From Bacteroides sp. (GTDB lineage Bacteria; Bacteroidota; Bacteroidia; Bacteroidales; Bacteroidaceae), in contig DXLO01000009.1 of the NCBI GenBank assembly GCA_019414665.1, positions 12,819 through 76,818 of the forward strand: 64,000 nt of DNA, given 5' to 3'. Below are positions 16,914 to 25,907 of this stretch, one piece after another. The translations under genes and the position numbers were made by a program. Each line of letters opens with the position of its first letter. The stretch's first letter is position 1. The notes beneath the pieces were generated by a model, which saw nothing but the letters and a program-made list of their open reading frames with translations, was not told the origin of the DNA and ran no database searches.

Positions 16914-17315
16914 TCAAAAGTTTAATCCGTACTTTCCAATGTAGCAACACGATAAAAAAAAGAGAACCACAAATATCATATATAGGATGGATAAAAGACC
17001 CCATTTCAACTTTTCAGGTTCATTCTCAACTTCCTTTTTAATACGCTCAAAAGCTCCATTTTTACACATTGAACGGTTACGAAGCCGTTCAATAGTAAAC
17101 ATTCCCAATAAATAAAGAGCAAAATACAATGGCTCATATTTTATTGATAATACATTATCTACCCATTTGTCTATAAGTATTAGCATTCCAAAATACAAAA
17201 GCACATCAAAAGATGCTACAAACAACATTGCAGCATAATCTTCTCCGAGTGTTTTACCCAACCCCCATCGACGAAATTTATAAAACTTAATATAGATATA
17301 TTTCCAAACATTCAT
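16914..17315 (-). CDS. Three-helix membrane protein, candidate immunity protein
   Basis: A 133-residue protein counted from ATG at 17315. A TTG at 17324 overlapping the upstream TGA would add three residues. It has three hydrophobic segments: LLYFGMLILIDKWV, LYFALYLLGMFTI and LLSILYMIFVVLFFLSCCYIG. Charged loops and a short C-terminal tail follow. It sits directly downstream of the candidate effector, which itself follows tssC. A polytopic membrane protein next to a toxin with a hydrophobic glycine-rich region is the usual arrangement for immunity against a membrane-acting toxin. No named family is recognised; the role is inferred from context. Confidence 0.55.
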   Translation of the reverse strand: MNVWKYIYIKFYKFRRWGLGKTLGEDYAAMLFVASFDVLLYFGMLILIDKWVDNVLSIKYEPLYFALYLLGMFTIERLRNRSMCKNGAFERIKKEVENEPEKLKWGLLSILYMIFVVLFFLSCCYIGKYGLNF

Positions 17316-17320
17316 ATAAA

Positions 17321-18232
17321 TCAATATCTTTTATAACCTTGTCGGAATACTGCATTGCTGGTAGGAGCTGATGACACTCTTCTGGGTAAATATGTAGGCA
17401 TAACAGGAGGTTTAACATAGGTTTTATCCCGCAAATGAACATGAGGGTTATTGGCATAAGGTGATACACACTTAGTATACCTTGGATCAAATGCTCCAGC
17501 CAAATCTAAAAACATATAAATTCCGCTAATAGCCCATCCAACCGGACCACCCCATGTAGCTATAATTCCTACGGCTATATCAGCTCCAGCTTTAATTACC
17601 CCTTGACCATCTCCCGCCTGAAAAGATTTAATACCTTGATATATAGAAATACCGCAACCTATCCAAAAAAGTTTGCTTCCAATATTAGCATATTTCTCTG
17701 ATTCAGCAATAATATTTTTTCTTGCACCGGTATATTGATTTCCAAAGAAATTCTTTTTCCCTTCAACTTTTTCCATATACCATACACCGTTTTTCCCTTT
17801 CCATTTCCCCACACCATTATTCCACTTAGCTTCAATGTAAAGGTCGTATTGTTTATAACCGGCATAAAATCCAACACCACTACTAACTTTACCTGCGACA
17901 TTTAAAGAATTGTCAAAGAAAGAAGAATTATTTTCTGTAGGAATTCCATTCTCCCTCAACAGCATCGAGTTCGAAAGCAACTGTTTCATTGCTTCTTGGG
18001 CAAATAAATCCAATTCAACCTTTGTTTGCGGGTTTGTTTTGAGAGACATATTTATCGTTTTACACAAATATTGTTCTGGCGTTTCTGCATAGCTTGAACT
18101 ATCAGCAGCCATACGCCATGCCGATGCCAATTGTGAATTAAGATAAGATACTAACCCTAAATTCTCGATATTATCCATAAAGCCATTGTATAAAAAGACA
18201 GCAAGCAATAATCCCTTCTCAAAAAAGGACAT
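17321..18232 (-). CDS. Candidate T6SS effector with hydrophobic glycine-rich region
   Basis: A 303-residue protein immediately after tssC on the same strand, a place where Bacteroidales T6SS loci vary. An internal ATG at 18178 (MDNIENLG) is an alternative start that would drop a hydrophobic N-terminus. Residues about 180-250 are hydrophobic and glycine rich (SKLFWIGCGISIYQGIKSF, GADIAVGIIATWGGPVGWAISGIYMFLDLAGAF), as in pore-forming or membrane-inserting toxins. The C-terminal 50 residues are basic and proline rich. It carries no PAAR, VgrG or Rhs region, so it would be a cargo effector, perhaps carried by Hcp. The downstream three-helix membrane protein is the likely immunity partner. No family is recognised. 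Confidence 0.55.
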   Translation of the reverse strand: MSFFEKGLLLAVFLYNGFMDNIENLGLVSYLNSQLASAWRMAADSSSYAETPEQYLCKTINMSLKTNPQTKVELDLFAQEAMKQLLSNSMLLRENGIPTENNSSFFDNSLNVAGKVSSGVGFYAGYKQYDLYIEAKWNNGVGKWKGKNGVWYMEKVEGKKNFFGNQYTGARKNIIAESEKYANIGSKLFWIGCGISIYQGIKSFQAGDGQGVIKAGADIAVGIIATWGGPVGWAISGIYMFLDLAGAFDPRYTKCVSPYANNPHVHLRDKTYVKPPVMPTYLPRRVSSAPTSNAVFRQGYKRY

Positions 18233-18256
18233 ATTGCTTGCTGGTAAAAGAATAAT

Positions 18257-19645
18257 TTACTCTTGCTTGTATTCACTTTCCCAAACAGCTTCTTCCGGAC
18301 CGTCACCTTTGTGACCGGCAAGCTGAATGACGAAACTCTTAGCAGGGAAGAACGGTGTAATATGTATATCCAACAAGATACGGTCTTTCTGGTTCGGATC
18401 CTGTTCAATCTTCACCACCTTAAAGCGTTCGATAAGTTTGTTGGGCCCCATTACACTATCCAGGAACTTTACAATCTGAGAGCGTAAATCCGCTTCTGTA
18501 CGAGTGTTCCAGTTTTCAAATGCACGACGGTTGAGGAAGTCAAACAATACTTTCGTAATATAGTCGAACACACGTACAACAGAATAAGTCTGCAAACCGA
18601 GGTTATCTCCATTGAACAAAGTTTTGGCAGAGAAAGCCATTACTTTGCTATATTCATTAACCATCGGAACAAGTCCCATCCGTTCAAGTTCAGAGATTTC
18701 ACTACGCTTCAAGTCAAAACGAACACTTTCAACTTCATTGAGTCCTCCAAATTTCTTTCCAGCAACAACCTGAGACATCAATGTCCCATAGATTTTACCG
18801 GCGAGTGCTGTTGATGGCGGAACATAAAGATTCTCTTCTTCTCCTACGGAATCCTCCTTTGCACGGCCAAGCAGCCAGTTACATGTCATCACTGTATTTG
18901 ACTTGAAAGCATCACCACTTGTGTGATCTGCATTAAAGAATATATCAATTACATCATCAGGAGACTCCAAGTCTTGGAAGTCTGTAATAAGGAATGCCTT
19001 GTTGTCATAAGCCATCTTAGACCATTTGTCCAAAATAGCATTAGAGCCCAAATAACCAGGCACAACAAGCAAAGAATAATTACGGCGTAAATCCAGACGG
19101 TCAAAATTCTGTTTCAATTCTTTGTTGATATAGTCAGCAAAAACAGTATTATCCAAATCACGCAACTGTTCCATACTGGCATTAACAATTGTAACATTCT
19201 TGACCTTGTCATTTTCCGTATTTTTATAGAAATATGCAACGGAACGGTAAGCTACTTCCAAATCATGGGTACGAGCCAATGCGGCTTTCAAATTCTTATT
19301 CAACAGTTCTTCAGCCTGAAGAGCTGTTTCCTTAGCCTTATCACGCATTTGCTCTGTGGTGGTATTGTTGCGGAGCAAATCCACCCACACACCTAAACGT
19401 CTGACGAGAGCTTTACGCTCAGCATCCCACTGTGCATCAGTCAAGAAAATATTTCGACGAGCCTTCCTGTTGGGATTCATGTTTGAATACCCGTCAATAA
19501 TATTTTCCAAAAATGAAAATCCACCGAATTCTTTCAGGCGATCTATCGCGGAGGCAGAAGCGGCCTTACCTTGAGAGGTTGTTTGGACAGAAGTAGAAGT
19601 AGCCGTTGCAGCCGGTTGTAGTTTTTGTTCATTTTCAGGTTTCAT
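18257..19645 (-). CDS. tssC: T6SS contractile sheath large subunit TssC
   Basis: A 462-residue protein starting at ATG 19645; an in-frame TTG at 19654 is a less likely start. It matches Bacteroidota TssC: an N-terminal Gln/Ala/Thr-rich arm, a family block with AFLITDFQDLESPDDVIDIFF, the LLVVPGYLGSNAIL segment, and a C-terminal FFPAKSFVIQLAGHKGD region. With TssB it forms the contractile sheath around the Hcp tube, which fires the spike and is recycled by ClpV. It lies 11 bases downstream of tssB, so they are co-transcribed. The length fits the family. Confidence 0.9.
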   Translation of the reverse strand: MKPENEQKLQPAATATSTSVQTTSQGKAASASAIDRLKEFGGFSFLENIIDGYSNMNPNRKARRNIFLTDAQWDAERKALVRRLGVWVDLLRNNTTTEQMRDKAKETALQAEELLNKNLKAALARTHDLEVAYRSVAYFYKNTENDKVKNVTIVNASMEQLRDLDNTVFADYINKELKQNFDRLDLRRNYSLLVVPGYLGSNAILDKWSKMAYDNKAFLITDFQDLESPDDVIDIFFNADHTSGDAFKSNTVMTCNWLLGRAKEDSVGEEENLYVPPSTALAGKIYGTLMSQVVAGKKFGGLNEVESVRFDLKRSEISELERMGLVPMVNEYSKVMAFSAKTLFNGDNLGLQTYSVVRVFDYITKVLFDFLNRRAFENWNTRTEADLRSQIVKFLDSVMGPNKLIERFKVVKIEQDPNQKDRILLDIHITPFFPAKSFVIQLAGHKGDGPEEAVWESEYKQE

Positions 19646-19656
19646 AAATCTCAATT

Positions 19657-20124
19657 TTAAATTTTAGACTTAGATTGAGCTTCATTAATCTCTTGCATAG
19701 AGATTTCCAGAACTTCAGCCAAAGCTTCCCTCAAAGCAGGATTTTCAATCACTTTCTGGAGAGCCTTATTGGAAGAAAGTTGACGGGCAATTTTGATACT
19801 TTGTTCACGTTCGATATCCAATTCACTCAAGAACTCGCTGTTCTCCTTAATTTTACCCGCTCCAAAATCTCCAAGGCCTTTGAATGTCATGACCTCTTTT
19901 ACTTCGTTACCTTCTGCATCTATATGTTCCAGTTGCACGGTAGGTTCAAAACGCTCAAACACATCTTCTATGGTCTGCAAACCGTAAACACACTCAGGCT
20001 CAGAAGGAGCATCGTCTGTCAGTTTCTGGACAATTAAAGTTCGGTTGGAAGGGATCTCGGCTATAGATTCATTCGCATCGACCTTAACTTCATTGCCACC
20101 AATTCCGTAATTGTACATTCCCAT
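19657..20124 (-). CDS. tssB: T6SS contractile sheath small subunit TssB
   Basis: A 155-residue protein with the TssB pattern: the N-terminal half contains NRTLIVQKLTDD and a FERFEPTVQLEHIDAEGNEVKEVMTFKGLGDF block equivalent to the conserved FxP...FxsldDFxP region. The C-terminal half is helical (SEFLSELDIEREQSIKIARQLSSNKAL, then NPALREALAEVLEISMQE). It pairs with TssC in the sheath. It is the first gene of the leftward unit tssB-tssC-effector-immunity and is transcribed divergently from tssE. A TAAATTTG box on its strand lies about 85 bases upstream. Confidence 0.9.
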   Translation of the reverse strand: MGMYNYGIGGNEVKVDANESIAEIPSNRTLIVQKLTDDAPSEPECVYGLQTIEDVFERFEPTVQLEHIDAEGNEVKEVMTFKGLGDFGAGKIKENSEFLSELDIEREQSIKIARQLSSNKALQKVIENPALREALAEVLEISMQEINEAQSKSKI

Positions 20125-20209
20125 AAATCTCTTCTTTTATGTTAATAAATCGTTTTTATTCTCTCTTAAGATGCATCGGGCGCAATATACGAATTTATTT
20201 TTGTTTCAT

Positions 20210-20217
20210 CAAATTTA
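20210..20217 (-). promoter_or_regulatory. Candidate -7 box for tssB-tssC unit
   Basis: CAAATTTA on the + strand reads TAAATTTG on the - strand, an exact Bacteroides TAnnTTTG box, upstream of tssB. No good TTTG -33 box is seen at the expected distance. Confidence 0.45.
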
Positions 20218-20264
20218 CATAGAAGAATCTTATGAAAAAACTTAGTGTTTTTAATAAAAAACCG

Positions 20265-20272
20265 TATATTTG
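20265..20272 (+). promoter_or_regulatory. Candidate -7 box for tssE-tssR unit
   Basis: TATATTTG fits the Bacteroides TAnnTTTG -7 box and lies 35 bases before the tssE start. It is the likely promoter of the long rightward T6SS operon. The -33 region is only T-rich. Confidence 0.55.
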
Positions 20273-20307
20273 CGAAAAACATAAATAAATAATTGATATA
20301 AGAAATC

Positions 20308-20727
20308 ATGAGTTATCTGAAAATACCAATAGATTTGAAGGCAGCTGTAAGCGGGAAGCTAGAAAGGTGTTCTTATGAGGAATCCATTGCACAGCAGATT
20401 ATGTTGCTGATTGTTTCACGCTATGGAGAGGTAACCGGTAAAGAAAGTTACGGCTCTGTAATATGGGAGCTGGAATTCAGTCAATTGGTAAAAATCAGCG
20501 ATTGGGAGAATAAGGTTCAGGAATCTTTATTACAAGCCATAACGACGTATGAACAGCGCTTGAAAGAGGTAACTGTAAATGTGGTTTTATCCGAGATTGA
20601 CGATGAGAATAAGAAAGAAACTCATGTACGCAGAAAAGCTCAAATAACAGTGAGAGGAAAAATAAGTTCAACGGACCAACCGTTCTATTTCAGCACGCTT
20701 GTTTATATAAGTCCGTTATCACAATAA
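20308..20727 (+). CDS. tssE: T6SS baseplate protein TssE (gp25-like)
   Basis: A 139-residue protein with the gp25/TssE-like pattern: SYEESIAQQIMLLIVSRYGEVTGKESYGS near the N-terminus, the acidic WELEF segment, then a helix and strands typical of the small baseplate wedge protein (ITTYEQRLKEVTVNVVLSEI). TssE caps the sheath base and links it to TssF/G. It opens the rightward core operon, preceded by a TATATTTG promoter box, and is followed 17 bases later by tssF. The order tssE-F-H-G is as expected for Bacteroidota loci. Confidence 0.8.
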   Translation: MSYLKIPIDLKAAVSGKLERCSYEESIAQQIMLLIVSRYGEVTGKESYGSVIWELEFSQLVKISDWENKVQESLLQAITTYEQRLKEVTVNVVLSEIDDENKKETHVRRKAQITVRGKISSTDQPFYFSTLVYISPLSQ

Positions 20728-20744
20728 AATAAACAGTAAAGACT

Positions 20745-22520
20745 ATGCCAGACAAAAGACATATTGAAATAAAGGAAAGAATTCTGAGATTCGCTATGGA
20801 ACTATGGGGTATCAATGACTCACGTAATATGGACCCCGTGGTTGATTTGTTATTGGATGTCTTCGCATATGAAACGGCCCGTCTGCATCAGGAAATAAAA
20901 GCGTCGGACTCCCGTTTGCTTTATCAGTTGTCACGTATACTTATAGACAACAAATGGGCCTTGCCTATTCCGGCTCACGCATTAATGTCTGTAGCCCCCA
21001 ATAATGATGAGACCTGCATACTTAATGCGGAAGATCACTTTTATACAGAAAAATTCATCTTCGGTAAAGAAAGCGTGCAAGTATTCTTTACTCCTCTTTT
21101 CAATTATCCTCTGGTGAATGCCCGGCTCCGTTTCATTGCCCACGGTGATACTATCAAAACTATTTCTGAGAAAAGTATTGCTTCCAATGTATTCCTCAGC
21201 CGTAAAGATCAGATTGAATCATACGTCATCTGGCTCGGTATTGATATAGACGAAGAACATCTGGCAGAAACACAGGAAATGACACTTTGCCTGATTCCTG
21301 ATGACACTTCCTTTGTCCCATTCTTGCAAATGGCCCGTTTTTTCGACTCCAACGGGAAAAAGATACCATCCCAATCAGGTCTTTCAGTGGAGGATCCGTT
21401 CAATAACGCCCATTATTTTGAGGAAATAAAAGACTTCTACAATGATTATTTTATTAAAATCAATCTGGCAGAAGCAGATAAATCACTAAAAACATTACTA
21501 CAAATCATACCTCAGACCAATCAGGGGACTCAGGATATAGATATAAAGAACAGATACTTTTGGTTAAAGCTCCGTTTACCTGAAGTGTTCAATTCGCAAG
21601 ATTCCCTTGATTCACTGAACATATATCTGAACACATACCCTGTAGTAAACAGAAAATTGGTTTATAAACAACATAATTTTGCAACCAACGGGCGTTATGT
21701 CCCTCTTCCATGTCCAAAGGGGGCTTATTTCCTTAACATACGCTCCATTTGTGACAATACTGGAAAGGAGTATCCCAACAGGCTTCAGCAGTTTGAAGAA
21801 AATCCGACAGGTATTTTTGACTTGTATTTCGGTGACCTGGAACGCTTTGATTCGGATAGTGCCATTGACCTGATCAGCCAGATACTGCAAAGGATCAGAG
21901 AAGACGGAAATGCCTTTTCCGCATTAAATCCTGATTTGCTGACAGCGCAACTGAAAGAGTTGTTCTCAAAACTTACCGAGATAGAGAAAAGTGTAGAAAG
22001 CGTAAACAGGGATGAGAAAAGACAACGCATTTTTGCTCTGACAGTACCAGCCCCCAATGCTACGAGTGCGGAAGTAAAATTCTGGATTACTTCAGGACGA
22101 CTGGCTAACGGACTTGATGAAAGGGCATTTATCCAACAGTTCAATATGGAGAAATATGATGCAACAAGTCTTGTTTTCAGAACTCCCGTTCAAGGCGGAA
22201 TCGTGCATACCGAAGAATCCAATCTGGTACACAGCCTGAGATATGGACTTGTCAGCAGAGACAGAATCGTATCAAAGCAGGATATATATAACTATATCTA
22301 CCACAAGATAGGAAACAATGTAGAGAATATACAGATTAAGGATGGTGTTGCCATTTCTCCGGAAAGGAAAAAAGGATTCGTCCGCATAGTTCAAGTTGAG
22401 ATAAAATTAAAACAAAATATAGGAGACTTCTTGGATCTGTCCGTTTTCGCTCATTTTCTTGAAAAGGATCTGACTGAAAAGTCCGTATGCAATTCATCTT
22501 ATAAAATTGTATTCTTATGA
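20745..22520 (+). CDS. tssF: T6SS baseplate protein TssF
   Basis: A 591-residue protein with TssF layout. The N-terminus has ILRFAMELWGINDSRNMDPVVDLLLDVFAYETARLHQEI, a family-like segment replacing the longer proteobacterial one. The body is beta-rich, with FFTPLFNYPLVNARLRF and related blocks. The C-terminal part resembles the region that binds TssG/TssE (TVPAPNATSAEVKFWITSGRLANGLDE). TssF forms the baseplate wedge with TssG, TssE and TssK. Its stop overlaps the clpV start (ATGA). Confidence 0.8.
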   Translation: MPDKRHIEIKERILRFAMELWGINDSRNMDPVVDLLLDVFAYETARLHQEIKASDSRLLYQLSRILIDNKWALPIPAHALMSVAPNNDETCILNAEDHFYTEKFIFGKESVQVFFTPLFNYPLVNARLRFIAHGDTIKTISEKSIASNVFLSRKDQIESYVIWLGIDIDEEHLAETQEMTLCLIPDDTSFVPFLQMARFFDSNGKKIPSQSGLSVEDPFNNAHYFEEIKDFYNDYFIKINLAEADKSLKTLLQIIPQTNQGTQDIDIKNRYFWLKLRLPEVFNSQDSLDSLNIYLNTYPVVNRKLVYKQHNFATNGRYVPLPCPKGAYFLNIRSICDNTGKEYPNRLQQFEENPTGIFDLYFGDLERFDSDSAIDLISQILQRIREDGNAFSALNPDLLTAQLKELFSKLTEIEKSVESVNRDEKRQRIFALTVPAPNATSAEVKFWITSGRLANGLDERAFIQQFNMEKYDATSLVFRTPVQGGIVHTEESNLVHSLRYGLVSRDRIVSKQDIYNYIYHKIGNNVENIQIKDGVAISPERKKGFVRIVQVEIKLKQNIGDFLDLSVFAHFLEKDLTEKSVCNSSYKIVFL

Positions 22521-24958
22521 TAAACAACGACTACAGCCCCAGTCTTGTTTCTGCCATAAAATTGGCCCAATCAATGGCCAGGCAGGAACGACAAAGTACA
22601 TACGGTGTCCCACATCTGGTGTTAGCCATGCTGACAGAAAGTACGGGTCTTAAAGAAATCCTACAATCCATGCAAAAGGACGTTGCCTATCTGATGGATT
22701 GGTTTGACACGCGCAAAGAAATGTACACATCGTCGGAAAGTGACTCTGACGAAATATGTGCGGATGACGAACTATCCAAAGTACTGGATGAAGCGGAACG
22801 CTCCAAAATAAAGCTGGGAAGCGATCACATTGATGCTCTTTGTGTGTTTACGGCCATATCCAGAGAAGGTGTCATCTATTCGCACCAGCAAATAGAATTA
22901 CTTGGGGTAAGCGAAGAGGATATTCTAAAATATTATGATGCCCTTACACCAGCCTATTCCTTTCAGGGGGAAGAAAACCAGATACTGGCCTCGTTTCCAT
23001 ACGCTGAAAATCTGAAAACAGAAGCAACCATCAAAAACGGAAGTATAGTGGTGGGCAGGGACAAAGAAATCAGAACCATGCTTGAATGCCTGGAACGCTC
23101 AGAAAATAAAGCCATAATGATAATAGGCGATTCCGGTATAGGAAAAACATCCATAATCAATGCCTTTGTAAAAGAAATATGTTACAATAAAGACGAAATG
23201 CTGCAACAGGTTTCTGTTGTAGGAATGAATACAGCCAAATTACTGGCCGGAACATCATCGGAAAATGAGATATCCCAAAAGACTGTGGCCCTGATACATA
23301 AACTGAAACAAATTGAGCAGGTAGTTCTTGTGATAGACGACCTCCAGGTGTTGCTGGAAAACGGTAATACGGGTAAATCGACAACTCTGATAAATATTCT
23401 CAATGCCCAGATTGGTGAAGGAGCCTGCAATCTCATATTTACAATTACAAAAGATGCATACCGTAAACATATAGAAAAGCAATCTATAGAAAGCAAACTG
23501 GTTGTCATAAATGCGGAAGAGCTGGATTATTCCACTCTATTGTGTGCCTTACACCTGCACAAAAAGGAAATAGAAAGCCATTACGGACTTGAAATTTCAG
23601 AAGACTGCATTCCTAATGTAATACAATTATCACGCCGATATTTCAAGGAACGCAGTCTCCCATCTGCAGCAATTGATCTTTTGGACAGAACTTCTGCCGC
23701 AGTACGGCTTTGCAACAAAAATGCAAGAAATACAATTGAAAATATCCGAGCGGAATTCGAACGTCTACAGGAGAATACAGAAGAAACAATTCAGAACTCC
23801 GATTTACAATTGCTTTACCGGATGATTTTCAATAAAATAGGTTCTGTCATAACATCAAAACTTTCAGTTACCTATACATGGAATGATGAAGACAAATATG
23901 AGGTAAAAATCCATTGGATTAATAAAATCCTGAAAGAGCTGGAAAATCTATCACTCCGCACCATTGGAACTGTAACAGCAGCGGAAATTGAAGCAATCGT
24001 GGCCGAATGTACCAATATTCCTATCGGAAAAATACAGGCCAGGGAAAAAGACCGACTTCTCGGTATAGAATCAAAGCTCAGGGAAAGAGTCAAAGGTCAG
24101 GACAAAGCGATTGCCACCTTGTCTGATGCCATTATCGAATCACGAAGCGGATTGAGTGACCCAAAAAAGCCCATAGGCTCTTTCTTTTTCCTTGGACCTA
24201 CCGGAACTGGTAAAACTGAGCTGACTAAATCATTGGCGGAACTGCTTTTTGACAATGAATCTGCCATGATCAGGTTTGATATGTCCGAATTCAAGGAAGA
24301 GCATTCAGCAGCCCTGCTTTATGGAGCACCTCCGGGATATGTCGGCTATGAAGAAGGTGGTCTGCTGGTGACACAAATCAGACAAAAGCCATATTCCGTA
24401 GTCCTTTTTGATGAAATCGAAAAAGCACATTCCAGCGTATATGATGTATTTCTTCAAATGATGGATGAAGGTAAGATACATGACAAACTGGGTAGAGAAG
24501 GTGATTTTTCCAACTCGATAATCATTTTCACATCCAACATTGGAAGTCAATGGATTGTGGATCAGATACAGGCCGGCCATACCCCAACATCTGCAAAACT
24601 TATTGAGGTTATGGCCCAATATTTCAGACCTGAATTTCTTGGACGATTGACTGAGGTGGTACCATTTTCTCCTATAAATGAAAATGTGGCAAAGGAAATC
24701 TTCCTATTGCATTTTTCAAGATTGAAAAAGCAGCTATTAGAACAAAAGAACATCAACCTTGAACTGGCGGAAGAGACACTCCAATACCTCTCACAAAAAG
24801 GGTTCTCACCAAAATACGGTGCACGTCCTATAGCAGGAGTTATAAGAACGTATATAAAAAAAACGGTATCAAGACTTATCGTTTCGGAAGAAATCAAACC
24901 AGGTGACAATATTGTAGTCAATCTCAGAAATAACGAACTTGTATGGGAACTCCAATAG
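22517..24958 (+). CDS. tssH: T6SS sheath-recycling AAA+ ATPase TssH/ClpV
   Basis: An 813-residue ClpB-type ATPase with a Clp N domain at about residues 1-140, a first AAA+ module with Walker A GDSGIGKTS near 204 and Walker B VVLVIDDLQVL near 270, and a second module with Walker A GPTGTGKTE near 560 and Walker B LFDEIEKAH near 630. The substrate pore-loop region YGAPPGYVGYEEGG is also present. A C-terminal ClpB D2-small domain follows (YLSQKGFSPKYGARPI). The first Walker B has DD where DE is usual. It disassembles contracted sheaths. It overlaps tssF at its start and tssG at its end. Confidence 0.92.
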   Translation: MINNDYSPSLVSAIKLAQSMARQERQSTYGVPHLVLAMLTESTGLKEILQSMQKDVAYLMDWFDTRKEMYTSSESDSDEICADDELSKVLDEAERSKIKLGSDHIDALCVFTAISREGVIYSHQQIELLGVSEEDILKYYDALTPAYSFQGEENQILASFPYAENLKTEATIKNGSIVVGRDKEIRTMLECLERSENKAIMIIGDSGIGKTSIINAFVKEICYNKDEMLQQVSVVGMNTAKLLAGTSSENEISQKTVALIHKLKQIEQVVLVIDDLQVLLENGNTGKSTTLINILNAQIGEGACNLIFTITKDAYRKHIEKQSIESKLVVINAEELDYSTLLCALHLHKKEIESHYGLEISEDCIPNVIQLSRRYFKERSLPSAAIDLLDRTSAAVRLCNKNARNTIENIRAEFERLQENTEETIQNSDLQLLYRMIFNKIGSVITSKLSVTYTWNDEDKYEVKIHWINKILKELENLSLRTIGTVTAAEIEAIVAECTNIPIGKIQAREKDRLLGIESKLRERVKGQDKAIATLSDAIIESRSGLSDPKKPIGSFFFLGPTGTGKTELTKSLAELLFDNESAMIRFDMSEFKEEHSAALLYGAPPGYVGYEEGGLLVTQIRQKPYSVVLFDEIEKAHSSVYDVFLQMMDEGKIHDKLGREGDFSNSIIIFTSNIGSQWIVDQIQAGHTPTSAKLIEVMAQYFRPEFLGRLTEVVPFSPINENVAKEIFLLHFSRLKKQLLEQKNINLELAEETLQYLSQKGFSPKYGARPIAGVIRTYIKKTVSRLIVSEEIKPGDNIVVNLRNNELVWELQ

Positions 24959-25884
24959 ACAGGAAAGAAAAAATAAACGAACTGAAACGCAGCAGTGCAA
25001 ACAATTACATTGCCGAAGTCTTTTTTGAAGAATTGCAGTTCATCCTCAAGGAAGACCTGCTGGATTCTCTCATGATAATTTGTCATGGGATGAATCCGCG
25101 TGTCCACTCCAAAGACATTCTGAGCGCTTCTTTACGTTATTTTTCTACGCCAAATTCATACAAGGAAGTTGTTACCCTGCATCTTGCAAGGAACAGTATG
25201 TATCATCAGCTTCCGGAACTCCTGTTCCATCCCCTCGTCATAAGCACACCGGGAATGAGCAACAAGGAAATTGTGGATGCGATACGTGACAACAAAAAAA
25301 AGGAGAAGGAGCTGATTTCTTTTTTTATTCCATTCGATACAGCCTTCTTCAAGGAACGTGTCAAAATCATCGACCGTGATTTGAATTTCTTTTCAAATCC
25401 AACAATGCGTGAAAATCTGAACCACCTTGTAGAAACGATGCTTGGCATATCATTGGATATCACTGACCATCAAAAGTACAAGCTGTTCCTTTTTCTTTGC
25501 AATTCGGATGAATACATGGAGAATCTCCAGGCCATTGAAAGGATGTTTTCTGTTGTTCTTGATCTTGAAGTCAGGCTCAGGTATATACCACATGTGATTA
25601 CCATTTCACAATATTCGCCTATCAATGAAGGTATTCTAGGAGAAAATCTTGGATTGAACGGAGAAGTGGAATGTGAAGGTGATGATATGGAAGCAACCAT
25701 AGTCTTCGGACAGTCTGAAAATTCAGAAGACTACAACGGACAATCACGAATCGACAATATTGTAACAAAGATACTGAGTTTCTTTATACTTTCATTCAGA
25801 GAAATACATATAAAACACCTGATACAGGGACATACTGACTGTATTTTGGGAGAAAACCGCTTGGGATATGATATGAATCTATAA
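24943..25884 (+). CDS. tssG: T6SS baseplate protein TssG
   Basis: A 313-residue protein placed directly after clpV, overlapping it by 16 bases. It has the TssG pattern: an N-terminal AEVFFEELQFILKE segment, a helical middle (LLEHL-like NLNHLVETMLG), then a beta-rich EVRLRYIPHVITISQYSPINEGILGENLGLNGEVECEG segment with the typical LG-x-x-LGLN turn seen in TssG. It completes the baseplate wedge with TssE, F and K. Sequence similarity to proteobacterial TssG is low by eye, so context carries part of this call. Confidence 0.75.
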   Translation: MGTPIDRKEKINELKRSSANNYIAEVFFEELQFILKEDLLDSLMIICHGMNPRVHSKDILSASLRYFSTPNSYKEVVTLHLARNSMYHQLPELLFHPLVISTPGMSNKEIVDAIRDNKKKEKELISFFIPFDTAFFKERVKIIDRDLNFFSNPTMRENLNHLVETMLGISLDITDHQKYKLFLFLCNSDEYMENLQAIERMFSVVLDLEVRLRYIPHVITISQYSPINEGILGENLGLNGEVECEGDDMEATIVFGQSENSEDYNGQSRIDNIVTKILSFFILSFREIHIKHLIQGHTDCILGENRLGYDMNL

Positions 25885-25907
25885 ACAACAGATAAAAAAG
25901 TTAGAAT

